Assembly: GCA_002387205.1 (NCBI GenBank)
Contig: DGLA01000006.1
Span: forward strand, 1 to 6,249
DNA from: Stutzerimonas stutzeri
GTDB lineage: Bacteria; Pseudomonadota; Gammaproteobacteria; Pseudomonadales; Pseudomonadaceae
Direction: 5' to 3'
Length of the DNA: 6,249 bases
Under the pieces are notes generated by a model. It was not told where the DNA came from. It searched no databases and worked only from the letters and a program-made list of their open reading frames with translations. Made by a program: the position numbers and the translations under genes. Of the stretch, positions 1 through 4,907 are shown in pieces (position 1 is the stretch's first letter; every line of letters begins with the position of its first letter).

Positions 1-94
1 TGGTTTCGGCGGCCTGCAGGGTGAAGGGGAACAGACCGCTGAGCATCAGGGCGCTGGCGGCGAGAGTGGACTTCAGTAGGGGACGGCGTTTCAT
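1..94 (-). CDS. urtA: N-terminus of an exported substrate-binding protein, probably urea ABC transporter UrtA (partial)
   Basis: Only the first 31 residues are in the window; the gene runs off the left edge. Translation on the minus strand starts at ATG 94-92, nine bases after a good Shine-Dalgarno sequence, AAGGAG (complement of 104-109). The peptide opens MKRRPLLKS, then has a hydrophobic stretch (about residues 9-26) and ends with LQAAET, a typical Sec signal peptide with cleavage after AxA-like LQA or QAA. Pseudomonas UrtA precursors also begin with a basic MKRR/MQRR start and an ...QAAET junction. The upstream region has a sigma-54 promoter and an NtrC-type site, which fits a nitrogen-scavenging transporter. 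The periplasmic protein would bind urea and deliver it to UrtBCDE. The identification is inference from the signal peptide plus regulation; other NtrC-controlled binding proteins, such as those for amides or amino acids, remain possible. Confidence 0.5.
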   Translation of the reverse strand, partial: MKRRPLLKSTLAASALMLSGLFPFTLQAAET

Positions 95-160
95 GGTGGG
101 CGGCTCCTTGGCTGTCCATGCGCAACTGTGGGGTTGGTCCTTTGGGACTGGGAGCGCTAT

Positions 161-177
161 CGCAGCATCCGTGCCAA
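161..177 (-). promoter_or_regulatory. Sigma-54 (RpoN) -24/-12 promoter for the urtA-like gene
   Basis: Read on the minus strand, 177 to 161 is TTGGCACGGATGCTGCG. This matches the sigma-54 consensus TGGCACG-N4-TTGCW, with GG (175-174) and GC (163-162) separated by exactly ten bases. One consensus T in the -12 box is replaced (CTGC for TTGC). Transcription should start near position 150, giving a leader of about 55 nt before the ATG at 94. Such promoters need an AAA+ activator bound upstream, and an NtrC-type site is present at 297-311. Confidence 0.75.
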
Positions 178-363
178 TTCATTCCAAACGCTCTGGCATG
201 GGGCTTTGCTGTAGTTCTGACGAGTGCGCCCTAACGGGGCGTAATACCGGCGGGGTGCAATAACGGGGCGGCCGGTGCTCCGTGGGGCAGCGCGTTGCAC
301 GCTTGTGGTGCGAAACGCATTTCGGGTTCGCCGGTGCCGACCGATGCAGTCAGGCGCCGCTGC
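178..363. other. Intergenic control region, otherwise empty
   Basis: This is the rest of the 325-base gap between the two divergent genes. Apart from the NtrC-type site it holds a 10-bp direct repeat, TAACGGGGCG, at 232-241 and 261-270 (29 bp apart), and a small hairpin (CGAAA 311-315, TTTCG 320-324). Short ORFs here have no credible start sites or protein features. No terminator or RNA gene was recognised. Confidence 0.4.
297..311. promoter_or_regulatory. NtrC-type enhancer site
   Basis: GCAC (297-300), seven bases, then GTGC (308-311) is the core of the NtrC consensus TGCACC-N5-GGTGCA. A flanking T at 296 and a G at 307 also agree. It lies about 150 bp upstream of the predicted sigma-54 start, the usual enhancer range. 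It therefore probably drives the leftward urtA-like gene under nitrogen limitation. It is also about 110 bp upstream of rluE, but that gene shows no sigma-54 promoter. Confidence 0.6.
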
Positions 364-392
364 TTGCGGGGTTCGGCTCGTCGCCCTAGCAT
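364..392 (+). promoter_or_regulatory. Possible sigma-70 promoter of rluE
   Basis: TTGCGG (364-369) and TAGCAT (387-392) are separated by 17 bp, which would start transcription near 399 and leave a leader of about 20 nt. Both boxes are imperfect (3/6 and 4/6 matches), so this is only a candidate. Confidence 0.3.
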
Positions 393-419
393 GGCCGGCC
401 TGCTAATAAAGGCTTCGTC

Positions 420-1049
420 ATGCCTCGTATCTCTCGCCCCCGTCCACCGCGCCCTGCCGCAGCGCGATCGCAACCACGACGTGTGGCCAAGGCGCCGCCT
501 GCCGAGCCGCGGCTGCTGTTGTTGAACAAACCGTTCGACGTGCTCACGCAGTTCAACGATGCGGACGGCCGCGCCACCCTGAAGGACTTCGTGCCGGTGC
601 CAGGCGTGTATCCGGCCGGGCGGCTGGATCGCGACAGCGAAGGGCTGCTGCTGCTCACCAACGACGGACAACTGCAGGCGCGCATTGCCGATCCCAAGCA
701 CAAGTTAACCAAGACCTACTGGGTGCAGGTGGAAGGCGAGGTCACGGCTGAACAACTGCAGCGCCTGCGCGACGGTGTCGAGCTCAACGACGGCATGACG
801 CTACCGGCCGAGGCTCGGTCGCTGGACGAGCCGTCGCTATGGGTGCGCACCCCGCCAGTGCGCTTTCGCAAAAGCGTGCCGACCAGCTGGCTGGAATTGG
901 TGATTCGCGAAGGGCGCAACCGTCAGGTACGGCGAATGACCGCGGCGGTCGGTCTGCCAACGCTGCGGCTGGTGCGGGTCAGGATCGGGCCCTGGGCGCT
1001 GGACGGACTGCAGCCCGGCGAATGGCGGGAAGTGCCGGCGCGCTTGTAA
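420..1049 (+). CDS. rluE: 23S rRNA pseudouridine(2457) synthase RluE
   Basis: This 209-residue cytoplasmic enzyme of the RsuA/RluB/E/F family converts one uridine of 23S rRNA (U2457 in E. coli numbering) to pseudouridine during ribosome assembly. After a basic, proline-rich N-terminus (residues 1-30) the core opens with LLLLNKPFDVL. The catalytic motif GRLDRDSEGLLLLT follows, with the nucleophilic aspartate at residue 70. The C-terminal part carries PTSWLELVIREGRNRQVRRM and ends GEWREVPARL. These blocks closely follow E. coli RluE, including the KSVPTSW and PTLRLVR segments. It has the family's usual length and no S4 domain, as expected for RluE. The ATG at 420 has AAAGG (408-412) seven bases upstream. 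The gene converges on the DUF2788 gene with only 25 bases between stops and no clear terminator. Confidence 0.93.
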   Translation: MPRISRPRPPRPAAARSQPRRVAKAPPAEPRLLLLNKPFDVLTQFNDADGRATLKDFVPVPGVYPAGRLDRDSEGLLLLTNDGQLQARIADPKHKLTKTYWVQVEGEVTAEQLQRLRDGVELNDGMTLPAEARSLDEPSLWVRTPPVRFRKSVPTSWLELVIREGRNRQVRRMTAAVGLPTLRLVRVRIGPWALDGLQPGEWREVPARL

Positions 1050-1074
1050 AACGCCGCCCACCCGCGATCAATGA

Positions 1075-1293
1075 TCAGTGCGGAATGCCCTGTGTCACTT
1101 CGATGATGTAGCCAATGATCGGCTTGGCGAGAAAGGCAAACAGGCACAGGCCGAGGCCCAGAAACAGAATCGCTGTGCCTAGGCGGCCAGCTTTGGATTT
1201 CTTCGCCAGATCCCAGATGATGAACGCCATGAAGGCCATCAGTCCGCCGACCAGGACGATCATCATCCACTTTTCGAATACTTCGGGTTCCAC
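1075..1293 (-). CDS. Small inner-membrane protein of the DUF2788 family
   Basis: With a GTG start at 1293 this encodes 72 residues. A longer frame reaches upstream to 1428, but its first 45 residues are arginine-rich and not family-like. The GTG has a strong AGGAG (1304-1300) six bases upstream and gives the start expected for Pseudomonas DUF2788 proteins (VEPEVFEKWMM). Two hydrophobic segments, about residues 10-29 and 38-60, are separated by a basic loop, WDLAKKSKAGRLG, so it should span the inner membrane twice. Its function is unknown, and no catalytic motif is visible. It sits downstream of the globin gene on the same strand, but 175 bases away and with a separate candidate promoter, so it is probably its own transcription unit. 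Confidence 0.8.
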   Translation of the reverse strand: MEPEVFEKWMMIVLVGGLMAFMAFIIWDLAKKSKAGRLGTAILFLGLGLCLFAFLAKPIIGYIIEVTQGIPH

Positions 1294-1354
1294 GCGAGTC
1301 TCCTGACTGACTTCGACGATGGCGCCTGCGGCAGGCCGGGCGCGAAAGCGCGGC

Positions 1355-1360
1355 AGTATA
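1355..1360 (-). promoter_or_regulatory. Candidate -10 box of the DUF2788 gene
   Basis: The minus strand reads GGTATACTGCCGCGC. TATACT (1360-1355) is a 5/6 match to the sigma-70 -10 box and lies about 60 bases before the GTG start. No good -35 box is spaced correctly upstream. The predicted leader contains a GC-rich inverted repeat (GCCTGC/GCAGGC, within 1324-1336). Confidence 0.45.
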
Positions 1361-1468
1361 CCCCTGCACAACGCGGCGCGTGTGCCACCGGTGGTTGGAC
1401 GGTCATGCCCGCGAAGCGTTCGGATCACGCCGACCGGGCGCCGGTGCGGCGAAATGTCCCACCTGTAA

Positions 1469-1861
1469 TCAGTAGGCGGCCTTGATCACGTCGATGCCCT
1501 TGTTCAGCACCACGCGCCAGGCCTGCAGGTCCGCCTGCTGCAGCTCATCATCGTGCTGGCCGATGGTCTTCAGCAGCGCCGCGACCCATAGGTCGTAGAG
1601 CTCCGGATGTATGTCCAGCTGGGTGCGCGAATGGCTCTGGCCCAAGGCGCGGAGCTTGGTATCAGGCATGCCGCGGGCGAACAGCACCAGATTGAGAATG
1701 CCGGCGCGCAGCAGCTGCTTCTGGGCGGTCATGTCGGTACGGGCGAACTTCTCGCGTATCGCTGGCGAGCTGGCGAGAAAGGTGGCGTAGAAGTCATCGA
1801 AGAAATGGGGACTGGCGCAGCAGCGGCCATAGCTCTGCATAACGCGGTTGGTGTCGTTCAT
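1469..1861 (-). CDS. Single-domain globin (haem protein)
   Basis: A 130-residue cytoplasmic protein with the bacterial globin fold. FYATFLASSPAIREKF aligns with the Vitreoscilla haemoglobin B-C region FYKNLFAKHPEVRPLF, placing Tyr25 at B10 and Phe39 at CD1. Gln47 or Gln49 is the likely distal E7 residue. LRALGQSHSRTQLDI gives the proximal haem-binding His77, and WVAALLKTI belongs to helix G. The Tyr-B10/Gln-E7 pocket is typical of globins that handle O2 or NO, though the substrate cannot be told here. No FAD/NAD reductase domain follows, so it is not a flavohaemoglobin. The ATG at 1861 follows AAGGG by seven bases and gives a globin-sized protein. The frame extends 30 residues upstream to 1951, but that part crosses a 5' UTR hairpin and is not globin-like. 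Confidence 0.85.
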   Translation of the reverse strand: MNDTNRVMQSYGRCCASPHFFDDFYATFLASSPAIREKFARTDMTAQKQLLRAGILNLVLFARGMPDTKLRALGQSHSRTQLDIHPELYDLWVAALLKTIGQHDDELQQADLQAWRVVLNKGIDVIKAAY

Positions 1862-1889
1862 CGGGCATCCCTTGCACGAAAGATCTGGA

Positions 1890-1913
1890 GCGACGCCCGC
1901 GATGGGGCGTCGC
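1890..1913 (-). other. Stable hairpin in the globin 5' UTR
   Basis: GCGACGCCC (1890-1898) pairs perfectly with GGGCGTCGC (1905-1913) around a six-base loop. In the minus-strand mRNA this nine-pair, GC-rich stem ends 28 bases before the globin ATG, outside the ribosome-binding site. It could shield or stabilise the leader, or act in translational control; no known riboswitch was recognised. Confidence 0.5.
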
Positions 1914-1959
1914 ATTCGGTAGTTCCGCCCACCTGACGGGTCGGAAACCAAGGGCGCGG

Positions 1960-1992
1960 ATTATAGGCAGTAACCCTGCGAAAAGTAGGGTT
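1960..1992 (-). promoter_or_regulatory. Globin promoter with overlapping inverted repeat
   Basis: A perfect TATAAT (minus strand, 1965-1960) would start transcription near 1953, giving a leader of about 92 nt before the globin ATG. No TTGACA-like -35 box is present. Instead the -35 position lies inside an inverted repeat, AACCCT (1972-1977), nine bases, AGGGTT (1987-1992). The weak -35 and the overlapping dyad suggest control by a DNA-binding regulator. It is not an Anr/Dnr box (TTGAT-N4-ATCAA). The dyad also lies just past the Lrp gene stop, but no U-run follows, so it would be a poor terminator. Confidence 0.5.
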
Positions 1993-2010
1993 CTGGCTGT
2001 GCGCTGTGTC

Positions 2011-2490
2011 TCAGCTACGCAAATGCTCCAGTGGCAGCTCCGTGCTTGACGACACCTGCCGCAGGACGAAGCTGGAGCGCACGCTCGACACCCCTTCGAT
2101 ACGGGTCAGGGTGCCGAGCAGAAAGGCCTGGTAATGCTCCATGTCGGGCACCACGACCTTGAGCTGGTAGTCGGCATCCATTCCGGTCACCAGGCTGCAT
2201 TCCAGCACCTCCGGACATTTGGCGATGACGCCTTCGAAGTGCTCGAAGCGCTCCGGTGTGTGCCTGTCCATGCCGATCAGCACGTAGGCGGTCAGCGTCA
2301 GGCCAAGTTTCTTGCGGTCCAGAAGTGCGACCTGACGGGCAATGAAGCCATCATCCTCGAGCTGCTTGACCCGTCGGGAGCAGGGCGAGGGCGACAGGCC
2401 GATGCGCTCCGCCAGCTCCTGGTTGGAGATACGTGCGTCGTGCTGCAGTTCGCCAAGAATCCGCAAGTCGTAGCGGTCGAGTTTGCTCAT
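2011..2490 (-). CDS. Lrp/AsnC-family transcriptional regulator
   Basis: A 159-residue DNA-binding regulator of the feast/famine family. Residues 1-60 form the winged helix-turn-helix: KLDRYDLRILGELQHDARIS, then ELAERIGLS and the recognition helix SPSPCSRRVKQLE (34-46). Residues 62-145 form the RAM effector domain, with LTAYVLIGMD, VLECSLVTGMDADYQL (the ligand-pocket region) and GVSSVRSSFVLRQV. Family members assemble as dimers or octamers, bind amino acids, and often repress their own gene. Which amino acid and targets apply here is not visible. The ATG at 2490 is the natural family start although it has no strong Shine-Dalgarno sequence. Two identical palindromes just upstream are likely operators. 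No amino-acid gene lies divergently next to it, unlike many specific AsnC-type regulators. Confidence 0.9.
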   Translation of the reverse strand: MSKLDRYDLRILGELQHDARISNQELAERIGLSPSPCSRRVKQLEDDGFIARQVALLDRKKLGLTLTAYVLIGMDRHTPERFEHFEGVIAKCPEVLECSLVTGMDADYQLKVVVPDMEHYQAFLLGTLTRIEGVSSVRSSFVLRQVSSSTELPLEHLRS

Positions 2491-2513
2491 TTCGGAAGGC
2501 TTGCGTCGATAGG

Positions 2514-2552
2514 TTGCGCAAAACTATGTTCTTTTAGGTCTGCGTTGCGCAA
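2514..2552. promoter_or_regulatory. Twin TTGCGCAA palindromes, candidate Lrp-family operator
   Basis: The perfect 8-bp palindrome TTGCGCAA occurs at 2514-2521 and again at 2545-2552, with centres 31 bp apart, about three helical turns. A degenerate third copy, CTTCGCAA, is at 2573-2580. The nearest site lies 24 bp upstream of the Lrp/AsnC start codon. On the minus strand TTGCGC (2552-2547) could also serve as a -35 box ahead of CATAGT, so binding would block the gene's own promoter. Same-face spacing of several sites is typical of Lrp-family octamer binding. The assignment is inference. Confidence 0.5.
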
Positions 2553-2755
2553 GTGGCTTGTAAATGAGCAATCTTCGCAAGCAGCTGTCGGCAGGGGCGG
2601 CGTAAGCTTTATCCAACTTCAGCCCCCGGCAGAAAGGACACGGCATGCGATCCCCGCCGTGACCTCCGAAACGCCTTACCAAGGTCGACGGTCCGGGCCC
2701 CCGACGCTCACGAGGTGTCGAGAGAAGAAGCCGTTACCATCGGCCCAACGAATCG
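2553..2755 (+). other. Structured non-coding stretch ahead of a terminator (possible leader RNA or small RNA)
   Basis: No ordinary gene fits here. A weak plus-strand promoter, TTGCGT (2501-2506), 18 bp, TATGTT (2525-2530), could produce an RNA of about 250 nt ending at the terminator at 2756-2784. The stretch contains GGGGC/GCCCC pairing across about 2588-2631 and a CACGGC/GCCGTG hairpin (2639-2661) around a mini-ORF start. I do not recognise a named small RNA or riboswitch. Confidence 0.3.
2645..2662 (+). CDS. Possible five-codon leader peptide (MRSPP)
   Basis: ATG CGA TCC CCG CCG TGA encodes Met-Arg-Ser-Pro-Pro. AAGGA (2634-2638) lies six bases upstream, an ideal spacing. The start codon sits in the loop of a perfect six-pair stem (2639-2644 with 2656-2661). 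Two terminal prolines before a stop are a known ribosome-slowing combination. A terminator follows about 95 bases later, but no structural gene follows that terminator on this strand. It may be a remnant of an attenuator or chance. Confidence 0.25.
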   Translation: MRSPP

Positions 2756-2784
2756 AAAAGACCATGCCCAGGCGTGGTCTTTTT
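2756..2784 (+). terminator. Strong intrinsic terminator, possibly bidirectional
   Basis: AAAAGACCATGC pairs with GCGTGGTCTTTT around a CCAG loop, with a single T:G wobble, and is followed by a T-run (2780-2784) and more T-rich sequence. The stem's outer A-T pairs also give a U-run on the minus strand. No recognised gene ends just before it on the plus strand, and fieF ends 630 bases away on the other. Confidence 0.75.
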
Positions 2785-2785
2785 C

Positions 2786-2948
2786 GTTTTGGTGTTTTGT
2801 TTGGTCTAGGTGCTGACCGGTCTCTATTGCCGAGTCGGCTGATAGCTAAGTTTCGCTCTGCATTAAGCTGTGAGAGCGGCCTTGGCCGCGAAGCTGTTGG
2901 GCTCTTGGGGCACGTGGTTACACACATTGGCCAGGTTGGCTGAGGCAT
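2786..2948. other. Intergenic DNA with no recognised gene
   Basis: This T-rich then mixed stretch lies between the terminator and the repeat element. It holds one short perfect dyad, GCGGCC-TT-GGCCGC (2876-2889). From about 2927 the sequence loosely mirrors DNA to the right of the repeat (ACACACATTGGCC against TCACACAATTAGCC read inverted from about 3357-3370), so the repeat may extend beyond its well-conserved ends. Confidence 0.4.
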
Positions 2949-3340
2949 TGGTTTCGCCCTGCTGGGCGAGTCACTTTTTCCAGACGCGGAAAAAGTAACC
3001 AAAAACGCTTGCCCCTGCATCCGGCCCCGGCTACGCCGGGGTTCCCTCGCTCCGGTGACATTCCAGGGGCCCGCCGCGAAGGGCCATCCCTGGCCCATCG
3101 CGGCTCTCGCGGCATCCATGCCGCTCAACCCCTTCCACATCACCTGCGCTCGGCCTGCTGAAAGGGGCGATTCAGTGGTGTTTGATGGGTCGTGCAAATA
3201 AGCGGGAAAGTAGCGCGGATGGGATGAGGAAAGTCTCGCGAAGCGAGACCCGGATGCAGGGGCAAGACCTTTTGGTTCCTTATGGGGGGCCGTCCATCCG
3301 GGCAACTGCCAAAAGGGACTCGCCCAGCAGGGCGAAACCA
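2949..3340. repeat. Long imperfect inverted-repeat element with paired hairpins
   Basis: The 30-bp ends (2949-2978 and 3311-3340) are inverted copies with one mismatch, beginning TGGTTTCGCCCTGCTGGG. A second inverted pair lies inside, 2995-3024 and 3250-3279, with a perfect 17-bp core, CTTGCCCCTGCATCCGG (26 of 30 positions match overall). Each arm carries two hairpins. The outer ones are ACTTTTTCC/GGAAAAAGT (2973-2996) on the left and CCTTTTGG/CCATAAGG on the right. The inner ones directly follow the 17-bp core: CCCCGGC-TAC-GCCGGGG (3025-3041) on the left and GTCTCGC-GAA-GCGAGAC (3233-3249) on the right. The middle has further stems (GGGCCA/TGGCCC at 3081-3096, GCGGCA/TGCCGC at 3109-3124). 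I recognise this sequence type as a repeat scattered between genes in many Pseudomonas genomes. It encodes no transposase and resembles a non-autonomous element. Short ORFs inside it are spurious. Confidence 0.8.
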
Positions 3341-3411
3341 GCGCTATCAGAGCGCGGGCTAATTGTGTGAGCTCTGGGCTGGGCGCCGCTACTGCGCGCT
3401 TTACGCGAGGT

Positions 3412-4323
3412 TTACGGGTGCGGCCTAACCACCTCAAGCGGATCCGCATGCACCAACACCTCGGCCCGCGGATACTGAGCGTGAATCGCCGCCTCGACCT
3501 GATCGCACAAGGCATGCGCTTCGATCAATGGCAGCTGTCCAGGCAGCTCCAGATGCATCTGCACGAACCAGCGGGTACCGGAAACCCGGGTGCGAAGGTC
3601 ATGGCAGCCGACCACACCTGGTACGTCGCAAGCCAGCCTGTGCATGTCCTCACTGATCTCCGGCGACAGCTCGGTATCCATCAGTACCGCACCGGCCTCG
3701 CGCACGATGCTCAGCGCGCTCCAGAAGATGTACACCGCGATGGCGATGCCAAACACGGCGTCCAGGCGCTCCAGGCCATAGCCGGCCAGCACCAGTGCGA
3801 CAAGGATGCTGCTGTTGAGCAGCAGGTCGGAGCGGTAGTGCAGCGAGTCGGCGCGAATCGCCGTGGAGCCGGTCTCACGCACCACGTGACGTTGATACAT
3901 CAGCAGCGCCACGGTCAGCGCCAGTGACAGCAGCATCACGGCGATGCCCAGCGTCGGCGCGCCCAGCGGTTGCGGGTGGAGCATGCGATCCACGCCCTGG
4001 ACGCAGACAAGAATCGCGCTGACGGAAATGAACGCACCCTGGCCGAGGCCTGCCAACGCCTCGGCCTTGCCGTGACCGTAGCGATGATCATCGTCAGCGG
4101 GGCGCAGGGAATAGTGCACGGCCAACAGGTTAAGAAGCGAGGCGGCACCGTCCAGCAAGGAGTCGGTGAGCCCCGCCAGCAGGCTCACCGAGCCACTCAG
4201 CCACCAGGCCAGCGCCTTGCTGGCGGCAAGCGTCAGCGCCACGGCCAACGCAAGCCGCGTGGCGCGGCGCATCAACCGTGCGTGCTCGGCGCTGACCCCT
4301 TTGCGCTCGCGGGTGTGCTGCAT
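3412..4323 (-). CDS. fieF: Cation-efflux protein FieF/YiiP (cation diffusion facilitator)
   Basis: This 303-residue inner-membrane antiporter exports Zn2+/Fe2+ (and often Cd2+) in exchange for protons and works as a homodimer. It aligns along its length with E. coli YiiP, offset by nine residues, and all metal ligands are kept. Site A is Asp54, Asp58, His162 and Asp166 (LTDSLLDGAASL and LHYRSD). Site B is Asp77, His80 and His84 (DDDHRYGHGK). The cytoplasmic zinc site C includes His241 (HDLRTR), His257, His292 and Asp294. Six transmembrane helices fall within about residues 22-212, followed by the ferredoxin-like cytoplasmic domain. The ATG at 4323 overlaps the TGA of the upstream lipoprotein gene by one base (TGATG) and has no strong Shine-Dalgarno sequence, so translation is probably coupled. 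Met18 is an alternative start nearer to the E. coli N-terminus. Confidence 0.93.
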   Translation of the reverse strand: MQHTRERKGVSAEHARLMRRATRLALAVALTLAASKALAWWLSGSVSLLAGLTDSLLDGAASLLNLLAVHYSLRPADDDHRYGHGKAEALAGLGQGAFISVSAILVCVQGVDRMLHPQPLGAPTLGIAVMLLSLALTVALLMYQRHVVRETGSTAIRADSLHYRSDLLLNSSILVALVLAGYGLERLDAVFGIAIAVYIFWSALSIVREAGAVLMDTELSPEISEDMHRLACDVPGVVGCHDLRTRVSGTRWFVQMHLELPGQLPLIEAHALCDQVEAAIHAQYPRAEVLVHADPLEVVRPHP

Positions 4324-4739
4324 CAGGCGGCCGGGCGAAGTCCGAAGGCGGCGAGCTGCTCCACATTGCCGGTGTGCCTGATCAGGCGCGGATCGTCCAG
4401 CGGCAGGCTGCGGCCGGTTTCGCTTTCGATGATGGCCTTGAGCTTGGCCTGGTCGATTTCGCCGTCAGCGCCAATGGCGTCCTGGAGTTTTTCCGGGGCC
4501 ATGGAGTAATTGCTGTCAGGCAGGTAGATCGCGCCGGTGGCAAAGTCGATACCAAACGCGATCAGGCCGGGGATAACGTAGAACAGCAGGCCGACGGCAT
4601 TGGCGACGGCAATGGCGGGATCGATCCTGCCATCGATCTGGCCCCGGCGATCCGGGTAGAACAGCGTGCCGCAAGCAGTCAGTTGGGTGAACAGGGAGAC
4701 GGCCAGCACGCCGCCGATGACACGGGAACGAGTACGCAT
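4323..4739 (-). CDS. Small outer-membrane lipoprotein of unknown function
   Basis: A 138-residue protein with a lipoprotein signal: basic MRTRSR, hydrophobic VIGGVLAVSLF, and lipobox LTAC with the lipidated cysteine at residue 23. Glycine at position +2 favours the outer membrane. The mature part starts CGTLFYPDRRGQIDGRIDP. It has a hydrophobic stretch (about residues 45-72, ANAVGLLFYVIPGLIAFGIDF) and then a soluble tail. Related Pseudomonas proteins are, to my recollection, sometimes mislabelled polyribonucleotide nucleotidyltransferase; nothing here resembles PNPase. The ATG at 4739 has GGAGG (4749-4745) five bases upstream. An upstream extension of the frame to 4805 would bury the signal peptide and is rejected. 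It is the first gene of a probable operon with fieF, so an envelope or metal-stress role is possible but unproven. Confidence 0.8.
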   Translation of the reverse strand: MRTRSRVIGGVLAVSLFTQLTACGTLFYPDRRGQIDGRIDPAIAVANAVGLLFYVIPGLIAFGIDFATGAIYLPDSNYSMAPEKLQDAIGADGEIDQAKLKAIIESETGRSLPLDDPRLIRHTGNVEQLAAFGLRPAA

Positions 4740-4764
4740 AAGGACCTCCGGGGAAAGTGGCGCA

Positions 4765-4770
4765 ACTATA
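4765..4770 (-). promoter_or_regulatory. Candidate -10 box of the lipoprotein-fieF operon
   Basis: TATAGT on the minus strand (4770-4765) lies 25 bases before the lipoprotein ATG. The -35 region at 17-bp spacing (GGGAAA) is poor, so an activator may be needed. No obvious metal-regulator box (Fur or Zur type) was seen. Confidence 0.4.
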
Positions 4771-4879
4771 CAAGGGCTGTGTGATGTTTTCCCGATATCA
4801 GACACCTTGGCGGCGCAGTCTGTTCGGCCTCGGTGGAAGGTCCCGGGGTGCTGCCCGCTGCGTTGTGGCCTCGTCTCGT

Positions 4880-4885
4880 TATAAT
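4880..4885 (+). promoter_or_regulatory. -10 box of hrpB
   Basis: A perfect TATAAT lies 22 bases before the hrpB ATG, giving a leader of about 16 nt that still includes the GGAG ribosome-binding site (4899-4902). The -35 region (GCTGCG or nearby) is weak. Confidence 0.55.
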
Positions 4886-4907
4886 CGCGGCCCTGAACGG
4901 AGCCCCC

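Noticed and set aside
1050..1074. Terminator between the converging rluE and DUF2788 genes
   Set aside because: Only the short palindrome GATCA-TGATC type sequence is present, with no GC-rich stem and no T-run.
2134..2943. A 269-residue open frame on the plus strand
   Set aside because: It is the antisense of the Lrp/AsnC gene and then runs through the terminator and intergenic DNA; it has no domain and no credible start.
2918..3370. Short ORFs inside the repeat element (65 and 62 residues)
   Set aside because: Their translations are just the repeat sequence (for example KVTRPAGRN and RDSPSRAKP); such ORFs recur wherever the repeat occurs and are probably not genes.
2676..3515. A 279-residue open frame on the minus strand
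   Set aside because: It crosses the terminator, the inverted-repeat element and the antisense side of the fieF end region, and is arginine/proline-rich without any domain.
3367..4784. Three plus-strand frames opposite fieF and the lipoprotein gene (186, 179 and 136 residues)
   Set aside because: They are shadows of high-GC genes with excellent family matches on the minus strand.
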